Made by a program: the position numbers and the translations under genes
Notes under the pieces: generated by a model
The model's database searches: none
Seen by the model: the letters and a program-made list of their open reading frames with translations, nothing else
Told to the model about the DNA's origin: nothing
Shown: one piece after another, positions 8,350 to 17,344 of the stretch
Layout: every line of letters begins with the position of its first letter
How positions within the stretch are numbered: position 1 is the first letter of the stretch
Assembly (NCBI RefSeq): GCF_009833085.1
Contig: NZ_QRBZ01000031.1
Location: 62,001-126,000 of the forward strand
Length of the DNA: 64,000 nucleotides
DNA from: Nitrosomonas oligotropha
GTDB lineage: Bacteria; Pseudomonadota; Gammaproteobacteria; Burkholderiales; Nitrosomonadaceae
Direction of reading: 5' to 3'

Positions 8350-9116
8350 GATGTTTTCAAAGTGGCGCGGATGCTTTGTAAATGCGTGCGGCAGATGGAA
8401 TCGAGAATGCGGATATCCAATCCATAACCGAGGAAATTAAAACCGGCTTGAATGCGTTGCTGCAATGCTTGCGGATCCGGTTCGATGACGTGAATGCCGC
8501 CGGGTTTCTGCGCGCGGCGGCCTGCTTCCAGCACTTGCGCGATGGTCGCTTGCACATCCGGGTGATTGAGATCGCCGGGGCGTCCCATCGAACCGGATAA
8601 GTCGTACGGGCCAATGATATACGCATCGATACCGGGAACAGCCAGAATCTCGTCAATCGCTTTGACCGCGTCGACATGTTCGATCATGACGACGATCACC
8701 GCGTTTTCTTCCAGCCACTGCCGGTAAGCCTGGAAACTCGAACCATAACCCTGCGCACGCGCCAGACCGACGCCGCGTTGTCCGCGCGGCGGGTAGTACA
8801 CGCCATCCACCGCTGCTTTGGCATCGGCGGCGGATTTGATCATCGGCACCATGATCCCAGTAGCACCGGCGTCCATGACACGTTTGATCTGATCGGGATG
8901 ATTGGAAGTGAGGCGCACGATGGCCGGACATTGCTTGCCGTCCAGCACTTGAATAATGGCTTGCACTTCGCTGAGTTCCAGCACGCTGTGCTCCATATCC
9001 AGCACCAGCCAGTCAAATCCGGCCGATGCCATGATTTCGGCAATCGACGGATGCCCCAATGTAACCCACGAACCGATGGTCAATTCAGACCGGTTCAATC
9101 TTGATTTCAATGACAT
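8346..9116 (-). CDS. HpcH/HpaI-family class II aldolase
   Basis: A 256-residue aldolase. Features of the family are all present: DMEH with His43 (general base), Arg68 in AIVRLT, YPPRGQRGVG at 108-117, MIEH with metal ligand Glu146, and GPYDLSGSMG with metal ligand Asp172. These enzymes use a divalent metal to join pyruvate to an aldehyde, or to split 2-keto-3-deoxy acids. Catabolic homologues sit with aromatic degradation genes, but here the gene lies eight bases after a CMP-sugar synthetase-like gene and overlaps a hydroxyacid dehydrogenase gene by four bases. I therefore infer a synthetic role: making a 3-deoxy-2-ulosonic acid. The direction of reaction and the aldehyde are unknown. Confidence 0.8.
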   Translation of the reverse strand: MSLKSRLNRSELTIGSWVTLGHPSIAEIMASAGFDWLVLDMEHSVLELSEVQAIIQVLDGKQCPAIVRLTSNHPDQIKRVMDAGATGIMVPMIKSAADAKAAVDGVYYPPRGQRGVGLARAQGYGSSFQAYRQWLEENAVIVVMIEHVDAVKAIDEILAVPGIDAYIIGPYDLSGSMGRPGDLNHPDVQATIAQVLEAGRRAQKPGGIHVIEPDPQALQQRIQAGFNFLGYGLDIRILDSICRTHLQSIRATLKTS

Positions 9117-9124
9117 AATGATTC

Positions 9125-9874
9125 CTAGTAGCGGGAAAGTAACGGGTCGGATTGCATCAGTTTTTCAACCCGCGCCAGATCGGCGGGGGTATCCACGGCC
9201 TGGGTATCGAATCCGGTAGGCACCATTTTCACCTGCATGCCATGCTCGAGCAGGCGCAGCATGTCGATCGATTCCAATTTTTCCAGCGGTGTCGGTGTCA
9301 ACTGTGTGTATTGATACAAGGTGCTGCGGCGGAATGGAATAATGCAGACCTGCTTGTATGCCGCGGTATCGGCAAAACCGCTTTTTGCGATTGTCGGAAT
9401 CGGGCGGCGCGACATATACAGCGCGTCGTTGTGTTGATTCATGACGACCTTGATGGTATTGGCGTCGAGGTAATCGGCTTCATGGTCGATTTTGCGTACC
9501 AGATTGACACAGCCCAGTTTCGGGTCATCCTTGAAAGGCGCTACGGCGGTATCGATCATATCGGGGTGCGTCATCGGTTCATCGCCTTGCACCATGACGA
9601 TCAGATCCGCATCCAGGTAAACCACCGCTTCCGCGACGCGATCGCTGGCGCGTTCGTGTATATCGGAGGTCATGATGACTTGTGCGCCGAAACCTTCCGC
9701 AGCTTGGCGGATTTCTTCATCACAGGTGGCGATATAGGTGGCGTCGAGTGATTTACTCATGGCCACGCGTTTATAGATGTGTTCGATCATCGGGCGTCCG
9801 AGGATTTTTGCCAGGGGTTTGCCGGGGAAACGCGATGAGCCCATGCGGGCCGGTATGACAGCGATAGTTTTCAT
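9125..9874 (-). CDS. KdsB-like CMP-3-deoxy-ulosonate cytidylyltransferase
   Basis: A 249-residue nucleotidyltransferase counted from ATG 9872-9874 (MKTIAVIPARMGSSRFPGKP), where family alignments begin; the frame runs further upstream without support. VIPAR...S-R-PGKP is the CTP-binding loop and VQGDEPM the Mg-binding motif of KdsB, which activates Kdo with CTP for transfer to lipid A. It is first in an operon with an HpcH/HpaI aldolase and has no kdsA beside it, so it may activate a different ulosonic acid; it could alternatively be the cell's only KdsB. The Shine-Dalgarno sequence is poor. The promoter must lie in the 270-base gap shared with the divergent gene at 10145. Confidence 0.75.
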   Translation of the reverse strand: MKTIAVIPARMGSSRFPGKPLAKILGRPMIEHIYKRVAMSKSLDATYIATCDEEIRQAAEGFGAQVIMTSDIHERASDRVAEAVVYLDADLIVMVQGDEPMTHPDMIDTAVAPFKDDPKLGCVNLVRKIDHEADYLDANTIKVVMNQHNDALYMSRRPIPTIAKSGFADTAAYKQVCIIPFRRSTLYQYTQLTPTPLEKLESIDMLRLLEHGMQVKMVPTGFDTQAVDTPADLARVEKLMQSDPLLSRY

Positions 9875-10144
9875 GAAAATGTTGTGTGTTTGGTTAATGG
9901 TTGAGTACAAAAAGTTACCGTCTAAGGCGATGTGCTGATTATCCGGTTTTTCCTCTTTTCTGGGCAACACTTATTGTTAAATTTAATTGATTTTTTGGGT
10001 ACTGTGGTTTTATCCCGGTTGGCGTGCTGGTAATTGGATAGGCGCAAGAGTAGAATGAGCGCGCTTTTCAGAATCTTTTGTTTAAACTGGGGAAATAGTA
10101 GAGATGCTGCGTATCCTGAATATTTTTGTCTTCGCATCACAGCA

Positions 10145-11410
10145 ATGAAAGCGCTTTTTTTTCTTCGTCACTATAACGATATCGATCATGTTACTCCGGT
10201 CATTTACAAATGGATTAAGTCCGGTCATCAATGTGATGTGGTATTAATCGGTTCCACCCAATTCCGCCGCGATTTCCGCATTCAATACTTGAGTCAGCTC
10301 GAAGGTGTGCGCGTTGCGCATATGAGAGAGCTGTTTCCGCTGGCCGAGTATATACAATGGCGTTTACAGATGCTGATGCTGACGCGCAATGTGCGGCGTA
10401 TCAAAGTGATCGGCGGTCTGGCTGAGAAACTGGCCGATCGTTACGATGGAAAGCAGCGTGAACCGTTGTGGCGGCATACCGCCGATTTTCTGCTCAACCG
10501 GTGTTTTGGCGCTACAGGGAAAGGTGTTGTCGCATTTGACTGGATTGAACGCAATTCGGTGATTTGTTTGGAATGGGTTGAAGTGGTGATTGCCATGGCA
10601 AAAGAACGCGGTTTGGGTACGATTTCGCTGCCGCATGGCGATAGTCCGCATTACAGCCAATTGATCCGGCGCGGAGAAAGACAGCTGAAGCCCGATGCCA
10701 CATTTTCGGCGGCGACGATATTCGATAGGGTGGTTGTGCCCAATGAATTATGTTCCGTGCGTTTCCGCCCGTTTATGACGGACAATCAGCTGGCGGTATT
10801 GGGTTCGCCGCGCTACTGTGAAGAGTGGCTAAAAATACTGGCCGGGTTGATGCCGCCTTCGCCGTTGGTCCGTTCGGATAGCCGATTGAAGATTGTTATG
10901 TTTCTGAGAAAAGCCAACTTCACGACATTCTGGGAAGAAGTCGGTGAAGTGGTGCATATGATCGCCGAATTTCCCGGTGTCGAGTTGGTCATCAAGCCAC
11001 ATACCCGCAGCGGCTGGAAACAATCCCTGACCACCGATAGTTCAATTAAAAAATTACCCAATGTTCGTGTTGCGAGTGATGACGCGCATTCGGTGCATTT
11101 GATGAACTGGGCGGATGTCATCATCGATCTGGCGACTTCCGTGGTATTTGAAGCGGTCAGGGCGAGAAAGCCGGTTCTGGCGGCTGATTATTTGATCGCG
11201 GCGCGTTCTGCGGTGGCGTATTACATGCCGGAAACCGAACTGAAAAGCCGTGACGATGTATATGAAAAAATCAACCATTTCCTGACGCATGGCTGCGATG
11301 CTTTCTATATCGAAGAACACCGGCAGCGTTTCTTGCAGGAAATGCTGGATTACCCGGATGCCGATGTGTTGCCCCGTTATGTATCCCTGCTTGAACAGCT
11401 GGCGGATTGA
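10145..11410 (+). CDS. Putative GT-B-type surface carbohydrate biosynthesis protein
   Basis: A 421-residue protein from ATG 10145 (MKALFFLRHYNDIDH); an upstream ATG at 10055 is a possible alternative start. It resembles GT-B enzymes of the glycerophosphotransferase or capsule type. It has an N-terminal Rossmann-like half with a SLPHGDSPHYS loop, a linker, and a C-terminal half with VIKPHTRSG and DVIIDLATSVVFEAVRARKP, where the last Glu would contact a nucleotide donor. I cannot name the family with certainty. It is first in the plus-strand glycan unit and divergent from the KdsB-like operon, so it is a reasonable candidate for transferring the CMP-activated sugar made there; that is inference only. 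Confidence 0.5.
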   Translation: MKALFFLRHYNDIDHVTPVIYKWIKSGHQCDVVLIGSTQFRRDFRIQYLSQLEGVRVAHMRELFPLAEYIQWRLQMLMLTRNVRRIKVIGGLAEKLADRYDGKQREPLWRHTADFLLNRCFGATGKGVVAFDWIERNSVICLEWVEVVIAMAKERGLGTISLPHGDSPHYSQLIRRGERQLKPDATFSAATIFDRVVVPNELCSVRFRPFMTDNQLAVLGSPRYCEEWLKILAGLMPPSPLVRSDSRLKIVMFLRKANFTTFWEEVGEVVHMIAEFPGVELVIKPHTRSGWKQSLTTDSSIKKLPNVRVASDDAHSVHLMNWADVIIDLATSVVFEAVRARKPVLAADYLIAARSAVAYYMPETELKSRDDVYEKINHFLTHGCDAFYIEEHRQRFLQEMLDYPDADVLPRYVSLLEQLAD

Positions 11411-11472
11411 GTGCGGTCTTTCAAGCTGCCGTGCGGCGATCAGATGTACCGGTAAACCATGAGGGAGTGTGA

Positions 11473-12237
11473 ATGCGGATAAAAGACATCTTGAATGAAT
11501 TGGTGGTGGCCGCTTACAAATTGAAAGGCGGCTGTACCGATGTGCTGGTGAGGGGGCAGCGTATTTTAATTTCTGTCGATCACTTGCGCACACTCAATCG
11601 CGCCAAGACGTATTCAAAAAAAGAACCCGATACCCTGGATTGGCTCGATAGCTTTGAACCCGGCTCGTGCTATTTCGATATCGGCGCCAATATCGGGCAA
11701 TATTCGCTATATCCGGCCAAAAAATACGGCGATAAAGTGCAGGTATTTGCGTTTGAACCGCAAAGCAATAATTACTATGCGCTCAATAAAAATATCTACC
11801 TGAACAACCTGGGGAAAAATATTTTATCTTACTGCGTGGCGGTGTCGGGACGCAGTGAATTTTCCAAATTGTTTATTCCCAAATTCATTCCGGGCGGAAA
11901 CCGTTCGCAGTTCGGACATGAGGACCTGGAGAACATGAAAATGTCGGCAACGCATATCCAAGGGATGTTCGGCGTGACATTGGACGATCTGTGCGGACAA
12001 TGGGGGTTCCCGGTGCCGAATTACATGAAAATCGATGTCGATGGCATTGAAATTCCCATTTTGCAGGGCGCATCGGCGGTTTTGGCAAACCCGGCGCTGA
12101 AATCCGTGATCATAGAGCTTGGCACCGATACCGAGCAGGAAAAAGCCATTGCCATCATGAAACAGGCCGGTCTCGAAGTGAAGCAAAGACCGTCCAAAAA
12201 CTGGGGCGAAAGCTATTTGATTTTTGGCCGGGTGTGA
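11473..12237 (+). CDS. FkbM-family methyltransferase
   Basis: A 254-residue SAM-dependent methyltransferase. FDIGANIGQYSLY at about 69-81 is motif I, followed by VFAFEPQ (acidic residue binding the SAM ribose) and, near the C-terminus, YMKIDVDGIEIPILQGA, the typical FkbM signature. The family O-methylates sugars in polysaccharides, glycolipids and polyketides. It lies between two glycosyltransferase-type genes in the glycan cluster, so a sugar residue is the likely substrate. The start ATG 11473 follows GAGGGAGTGTGA. Confidence 0.85.
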   Translation: MRIKDILNELVVAAYKLKGGCTDVLVRGQRILISVDHLRTLNRAKTYSKKEPDTLDWLDSFEPGSCYFDIGANIGQYSLYPAKKYGDKVQVFAFEPQSNNYYALNKNIYLNNLGKNILSYCVAVSGRSEFSKLFIPKFIPGGNRSQFGHEDLENMKMSATHIQGMFGVTLDDLCGQWGFPVPNYMKIDVDGIEIPILQGASAVLANPALKSVIIELGTDTEQEKAIAIMKQAGLEVKQRPSKNWGESYLIFGRV

Positions 12238-12262
12238 TGCATTAAAATTTCTCAGGCAGAAC

Positions 12263-13288
12263 ATGACGAGTGAAACTGCTGCGCCAATCATTGATGTCGT
12301 AATCCCTGTTTATAATGCAGCGGAATTGACCAAGCGGTGCATTGATTCCGTCATCGCCTGCTTGGGTTCATCGATCAGAACAATTCATATCCAGGACGAT
12401 GCATCGGCGGCTGAAACCCGCGCCATGCTCGACAATTTATCTTATTCCCAACTGCATGTTTACCATGCGCCTGAAAATCAGGGGTATGGGAAGTCTGTCA
12501 ACGATGCGGTGGCGCGTTCCGATGCCGATTGGGTGCTGGTGCTGAATTCCGATATCGAAGTGTTGAATAATTTTCTGCCATCGTTGTGCGGCGCCTTTGC
12601 CGCCGATCCCCAGCTGGCGGTCATTAGTCCGATGGAAGGCGATAGTGCGGAAACACAGGCCGGCCGTTACGTGCGGCAGCCGGGCGGATATATCGCCACC
12701 TATCGTTTCAGAGGTTACGCATTTTTGATCCGCCGCGCTGTTTTTCAGGCAATGGGCGGTTTCGATGCGCAGTTTGGCCGGGGCTATTATGAAGATACCG
12801 ATCTGGGGCGGCGGTTGGATCAACAAGGCTGGCGCATGGGTGTGCATCCGGATGCAACCGTTCGTCACGAAACCGGCGCATCGTTCGGGCGCGGGAAAGC
12901 TTACCGGGAATTGGTGCAACGTAACCGGTCGCTCTATTTGTCGCGTTATCCGCTGGCCCGGCAAAATGTGCTGGCCGTTTCCGGCGATGCTGCGTGGGCT
13001 GGCTTGCCATCCCGGATCGCGGATTCTATGGAACAAGTGATGCGGCAAGGCGGGCGGTTGCATTGGCTGACACCGGCGTCATTGCCGCAGTTGCCGTGCC
13101 TGCAACTGCGTAACGGTAAAGCGGGCTTTAAAACGATCGTGAAACTGATGCTGCGTGGCTGGTCACGCCAAGATAAGCGCATCACCGCCGTGTGGATTTT
13201 GCCGGGCGTACCGGCGGGACTGCGCATTATATTGGCGCTGTTCGTCCGCGTGTACCGGCTGGAAATGCGCGAGTGGAAAGCGGATTAG
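12263..13288 (+). CDS. Glycosyltransferase family 2
   Basis: A 341-residue GT-A fold transferase starting at ATG 12263 (an upstream TTG at 12224 overlaps fkbM and is less likely). VVIPVYNAAELTKRCID opens the domain, LVLNSDIEV holds the DxD-like metal and nucleotide site, and GGFDAQFGRGYYEDTDLGRRL is the acceptor and base region seen in rhamnosyltransferase-like GT2 enzymes. It would add a sugar to the lipid-linked glycan at the cytoplasmic membrane face. The C-terminal 80 residues are basic and may associate with the membrane. Donor and acceptor are unknown. Confidence 0.85.
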   Translation: MTSETAAPIIDVVIPVYNAAELTKRCIDSVIACLGSSIRTIHIQDDASAAETRAMLDNLSYSQLHVYHAPENQGYGKSVNDAVARSDADWVLVLNSDIEVLNNFLPSLCGAFAADPQLAVISPMEGDSAETQAGRYVRQPGGYIATYRFRGYAFLIRRAVFQAMGGFDAQFGRGYYEDTDLGRRLDQQGWRMGVHPDATVRHETGASFGRGKAYRELVQRNRSLYLSRYPLARQNVLAVSGDAAWAGLPSRIADSMEQVMRQGGRLHWLTPASLPQLPCLQLRNGKAGFKTIVKLMLRGWSRQDKRITAVWILPGVPAGLRIILALFVRVYRLEMREWKAD

Positions 13289-13364
13289 CTTGCACCGGAA
13301 TAATGGCCTTTCACGTTATCGGGAATTTCACCACGACTTATAAAAACTTCGCTTGACTGGCTTT

Positions 13365-14558
13365 ATGCAAATATCCATCACACGGCAGGAAATATTCATC
13401 CGGTTCGCGCTGGTTCTCGTCTGCGCGGGATTCTGGCGCGGCGAAGTGAATCTGCTTGCCTTTCCATTGTTGATTATTGCTAGTTTGATGGACGGTGGTT
13501 TGTATCGATTGCATCAGGCTCTCAAGCTGCCTTTGGTGCAAGCGATTGTGCTGCTGTGTATGTTGTTGCTGGCCGGATTGCTGTGGAGCGAGCCGCTCGA
13601 TCATGGCAGGATGAAATGGGTGAAGTACTTTACCTTGCTGATTCTGGTTCCATTCTATTTATTGCTGAATAAGGAGCGCTTGCCCTGGGCAATCGGTGGA
13701 TTGGTTACGGGTTATCTGCTGGTTCTTGGTTTAGGTGTGTATCAGTGGCAGGTGACAGGTGAGCAAGGAATTGCGCTGTTGAAAATGTCCTATCTGAGCT
13801 TTTCGGCGATGCTTGGAGCGGGCGCAATCGTGGCTGTCGGACTGGCTTGCGTGAGCCGCTCGGTGCCGCTGGCAATCGTCTTGTGGATGGCTGCCATCGC
13901 ATTAATTTATGTGCAGTTTCATCAGTACGGCCGGGTGCTTCTGCTGGCGACGCTGATGGCCGTCGTGTTGCAAATTTACCTGCGCTATAAACTGGATATA
14001 CGGAAATTCTTCGGTATTTTTGCAGTTGTGTCGATAGCCGCCGGGATTTTTGCCTATAGCAGCCCTGCCTTTCAAGAAAGATTGCTGTTGGTTAAAAGCG
14101 ATATCGAATTGTTGCAGCAAGGCAATTACAGTTCCAGTTTGGGATACCGCCTGGCCATGTGGGATGTCGGCTTGCATGGCATTGCCGAGCGTCCATGGAC
14201 CGGGTATGGCACGGGTGCGCCGGAGCGTTATTTCGATACCACGATTCAGACTTACAAAAACGGTCTTTATAAGGACTTACCGGCATTCCAGAAGACATCG
14301 CATTACCATAACGACTGGATTGAAATCGGCATGCATGTCGGTATCGCGGGCCTGCTGGCGGTGCTATTTCTTTATTGGGCCTGGTATCAGACATTCCGGA
14401 GAATCGGCTTGGGTCTGCTCGGGGCCGGTTTGGTAAGTTATATTTTTCTCGCAGGGCTGACGGATGCCTTTCTTATTTTCAGTAGGATGCCGGTATTATT
14501 GCTGGCGATCACCGCGATCGCCATGCGCTGGCATCAACAAAAACCGGAAAGGACTTAA
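13365..14558 (+). CDS. O-antigen ligase / polymerase-like membrane protein (Wzy_C type)
   Basis: A 397-residue polytopic protein, with about ten hydrophobic segments seen on reading. ATG 13365 is preferred over a TTG at 13353. The HYHNDWIEIGMHVGIAGLL segment at about 311-329 sits in the large periplasmic loop and matches the HN..E signature of WaaL ligases and related polymerases. Such proteins transfer undecaprenyl-linked glycan to lipid A core, to another chain or to protein. Its place between a GT2 gene and methyltransferases fits the last step of a surface glycan pathway. Ligase and polymerase cannot be told apart from sequence. Confidence 0.8.
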   Translation: MQISITRQEIFIRFALVLVCAGFWRGEVNLLAFPLLIIASLMDGGLYRLHQALKLPLVQAIVLLCMLLLAGLLWSEPLDHGRMKWVKYFTLLILVPFYLLLNKERLPWAIGGLVTGYLLVLGLGVYQWQVTGEQGIALLKMSYLSFSAMLGAGAIVAVGLACVSRSVPLAIVLWMAAIALIYVQFHQYGRVLLLATLMAVVLQIYLRYKLDIRKFFGIFAVVSIAAGIFAYSSPAFQERLLLVKSDIELLQQGNYSSSLGYRLAMWDVGLHGIAERPWTGYGTGAPERYFDTTIQTYKNGLYKDLPAFQKTSHYHNDWIEIGMHVGIAGLLAVLFLYWAWYQTFRRIGLGLLGAGLVSYIFLAGLTDAFLIFSRMPVLLLAITAIAMRWHQQKPERT

Positions 14559-14564
14559 GCGGCG

Positions 14565-15545
14565 ATGTCAGCAGAACGGATTGGCACGGAAACAAATGCA
14601 ACTTGCTATTCGTGCGGCAAACCCGGCGAAGTCCTGTATCGCGGCCTGACTGACCGGCTGTTTGGCGCGCCGGGTGAGTGGACACTGAGAAAATGCACGG
14701 ATGCCGAGTGCGGTCTGATCTGGCTTGATCCCAGACCGGCGGTGGACGAAATTGGCAAGGCTTACCGCAATTATTATACGCACGGCCATGCGAATCACGC
14801 GCGGCAATCACGTTGGACGCGCATCGTTCGTGCTATTTTGCATACCCTAAGTATCCATTTGCTGGGATTACGGCGTGAACGGCGGCGTTATAAGCGTATT
14901 TATCTGGATCAAACACCGCCGGGACGACTGCTGGAAGTAGGCTGCGGTAATGGAAAACGGCTGGCGCGCATGCGCGCATTGGGCTGGGAGGTGATGGGGC
15001 AGGAAATTGACCCGGTGGCTGCGGAACATGTGCGTCATGTAAAAGGAATCCCGGTGCATTTAGGGCCGCTTGAAACCATCGAGCCGGGTGAATATGATGT
15101 CGTGCTGCTGAGTCACGTGATCGAGCATGTGCACGATCCTGTGGCGATGCTGATGACTTGCCATCGTTTGCTGAAGCACAATGGTCTTCTTGTGGTGTTG
15201 ACGCCGAACGCCGCGAGTTATGGGCACAGTCAGTTTGGCGCCGCATGGCGCGGTCTTGAGCCGCCCCGGCATTTGCATCTATTTACCAGCCAAACGTTAA
15301 GCCAACTGGCGCAGAAAGCCGGTTTCAGCGACCCACGCTGCTGGACAACACCGGTCGGTGCGTACGGCATTGGTCAGAGCAGTCCGCCATTGACTGAGGC
15401 GGGAATCGGACAGCAGTCCGTTACGATGCGCGATGTCCTACGGGGATTCAGGTTTCAGGTGGCGGCCAGCCTGGTTTTTCTGCTGAATAAAAACTCCGGT
15501 GAAGAGTGTGTGTTAATGGCATCAAAGAAAACAACTCCGATCTGA
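14565..15545 (+). CDS. Class I SAM-dependent methyltransferase with N-terminal zinc-ribbon
   Basis: A 326-residue protein beginning six bases after the ligase gene. The N-terminus has CYSCGKPG and a later C-(5)-C pair (KCTDAECG), a zinc-ribbon-like head common in sugar methyltransferases. The methyltransferase domain follows with LEVGCGNGKRL (motif I), SHVIEHVHDP and LTPNAASYG, then a PPRHLHLF segment typical of Methyltransf_11/23 enzymes in glycan clusters. The likely role is methylation of a sugar or end-capping of the chain; the substrate is unknown. Confidence 0.8.
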   Translation: MSAERIGTETNATCYSCGKPGEVLYRGLTDRLFGAPGEWTLRKCTDAECGLIWLDPRPAVDEIGKAYRNYYTHGHANHARQSRWTRIVRAILHTLSIHLLGLRRERRRYKRIYLDQTPPGRLLEVGCGNGKRLARMRALGWEVMGQEIDPVAAEHVRHVKGIPVHLGPLETIEPGEYDVVLLSHVIEHVHDPVAMLMTCHRLLKHNGLLVVLTPNAASYGHSQFGAAWRGLEPPRHLHLFTSQTLSQLAQKAGFSDPRCWTTPVGAYGIGQSSPPLTEAGIGQQSVTMRDVLRGFRFQVAASLVFLLNKNSGEECVLMASKKTTPI

Positions 15546-15569
15546 TTAGCGATCATAAAGGGGAAATCA

Positions 15570-16253
15570 ATGAACGATATTCAATCAGCGGTTATTCCTG
15601 AGTCAGGCGGATTCATTCCGGTTAATCCGGCAATCGAAGCGTATATGCGTACTTTGCTTACGCACAGCGATCACCCGGTGCTTGCTGAGATGGAAGAATT
15701 TGCGCAGCTGAGAAATTTCCCCATTGTTAACCGCTTGACCGGTATTTTTCTTGAAACTCAGGCGAAAATGATTAATGCCAAGCGGATATTTGAATTTGGC
15801 AGCGGTTATGGCTATTCGGCGTATTGGTTTGCAAGAGCGGTCGGCGCCGGCGGGCGTGTGATATGCAGCGACGCGAATGCCAGTAATCGCGCGCGTGCGG
15901 AGAAATATCTCACTGCTGCTGATGTATGGCAACGGATAGAATTTTGCGTGGGGCTGGCGCAGGATGTTTTTGCCCAAACGGATGGAATATTCGATATTTG
16001 TTATAACGATGTAGACAAGAGCGATTATCCGGAAATCTGGCGGATGGCGAAGCAGCGTATCCGTTCCGGCGGGTTGTATATTGCCGATAATGTGCTGTGG
16101 CATGGCCGTGTCGCGTTAAAAGGCTCGCAAGAGACGATGAGTGGTTCGACAGAAGCCATTATGGAACATAACCGGCTGATTTTTAATGATCCTGATTTTG
16201 ATGCGTTTATCAATCCGACCCGCGACGGTGTGATCGTTGCCAGAAAGAAATAA
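15570..16253 (+). CDS. O-methyltransferase-like protein (class I SAM)
   Basis: A 227-residue protein with good ribosome binding site AAAGGGGAAATCA before ATG 15570. FEFGSGYGYSAYWFARAVG at about 72-90 is the SAM motif I of the caffeoyl-CoA/catechol O-methyltransferase family, and DICYNDVDKSDYPE is the metal-binding region equivalent; IADNVLWHGRV follows as in family members. It is the last gene of the plus-strand glycan unit, so it may modify the glycan, although this family usually acts on small catechols. Substrate unknown. Confidence 0.75.
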   Translation: MNDIQSAVIPESGGFIPVNPAIEAYMRTLLTHSDHPVLAEMEEFAQLRNFPIVNRLTGIFLETQAKMINAKRIFEFGSGYGYSAYWFARAVGAGGRVICSDANASNRARAEKYLTAADVWQRIEFCVGLAQDVFAQTDGIFDICYNDVDKSDYPEIWRMAKQRIRSGGLYIADNVLWHGRVALKGSQETMSGSTEAIMEHNRLIFNDPDFDAFINPTRDGVIVARKK

Positions 16254-16413
16254 TGGCCGCACGCGTCTCTGAGCTGATTGCTTGTTCATGCAATTGGCAT
16301 GGCGGTTTAATCGATAAATTGGTATAGTTAATATACTTTTCGTTTGCAGTGCGGCATGTTTTTTATGATATGCACAGTGCTATAAATTATCTTTTTCAAG
16401 GAAATCAATTTTT

Positions 16414-16668
16414 ATGCAAATTCATGTTTACGATACGTATGTTAAGGCAAAAGATGGACATACCATGCACTTTGATGTATTCACCGCAGTGAAAGATGAT
16501 CAAAAAGCGGTTGAATATGCCAAGCAATGGTTAACGTCAATTGGAGAAAGCACTGCGGTTGTGACCAGCCGGGAATGCAGTTTTTGCCATAGCCAAAGTG
16601 CTCCGCCAAATGTGACTGATGAAATCACGAAAAACGGTTTTTATATTTATAAGATGGAAGGCTGTTAA
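16414..16668 (+). CDS. DUF2024 family protein
   Basis: An 84-residue protein. From memory it matches DUF2024 over its whole length: VYDTYVKAKDGHTMHFDVFT, a central AKQWLTSIGE and a C-terminal CSFCHSQ...YIYKMEGC. Three cysteines and two histidines in the C-terminal half could bind a metal, but no function is established. A ribosome binding site CAAGGAAATC precedes the ATG. It is monocistronic. Confidence 0.8.
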   Translation: MQIHVYDTYVKAKDGHTMHFDVFTAVKDDQKAVEYAKQWLTSIGESTAVVTSRECSFCHSQSAPPNVTDEITKNGFYIYKMEGC

Positions 16669-16774
16669 TAATCTTGGCGGATGGTTGGTAATCGGGATTG
16701 AAGATGCTTCCTATCTCTTGACTCCGGTCTATCGCTGAAAAATCGTATCGACAATACTTCTCAAGGTTTTTAAA

Positions 16775-17290
16775 ATGAAGCGGAAATGTAGAAAATTGAT
16801 ATTGGCTGGCGTTATTTTTTCACTCTGTAATGCAGCGCAAGCCGCGGAGCCCAAACTGCTCGGCCAGCATGGCGACTGGACTGCCTATATGTTCATGGAG
16901 AACAATAGCAAAGTGTGTTACATGGTGAGCCAGCCGAAAAAATCGGAAGGGAATTACTCAAAGCGTGGCGATGTATTTGCGTTGATTACCCATCGCCCTG
17001 CGGAAAAGAGTAAAAATGTTTTCAGCTATATCGCCGGTTATCCCTATAAGCCGGGAAGTGATGCGACGGTTACTGTGAACAATCAGAATTTCAAGCTGTT
17101 TACTCAGGATGACTCAGCGTGGGCTCCCGATCAAGCCACCGATAATAAAATCACGGATGCGATCAAACGTGGAAGCTCCCTGGTGGTTAAAGGTGCGTCG
17201 GCTCGCGGCACGGAAACCGTGGATACTTTCGGGTTGGGCGGTTCGACTTCCGCGTATAAGGCGATCTCGGCTGAATGCGGTGTGAAATAG
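16775..17290 (+). CDS. IalB-like exported protein (invasion-associated locus B family)
   Basis: A 171-residue protein with a signal peptide (basic MKRKCRKLI, hydrophobic core, cut near NAAQAAEP at about residue 23). The mature part fits the IalB family fold: GDWTAYMF near its start, a VCYMVSQP strand, ALITHRPAE, and a final SAYKAISAECG. Two cysteines (about 48 and 168) could form a disulfide. Despite the name, the family is common in free-living proteobacteria and its role in the periplasm is unclear. It stands alone upstream of an arsC-like gene. Confidence 0.75.
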   Translation: MKRKCRKLILAGVIFSLCNAAQAAEPKLLGQHGDWTAYMFMENNSKVCYMVSQPKKSEGNYSKRGDVFALITHRPAEKSKNVFSYIAGYPYKPGSDATVTVNNQNFKLFTQDDSAWAPDQATDNKITDAIKRGSSLVVKGASARGTETVDTFGLGGSTSAYKAISAECGVK

Positions 17291-17344
17291 CCGGTTTCTT
17301 ATCGCGCAATCGAGAGAATATCGACCCGGCAGGCGGGAAAAAAT

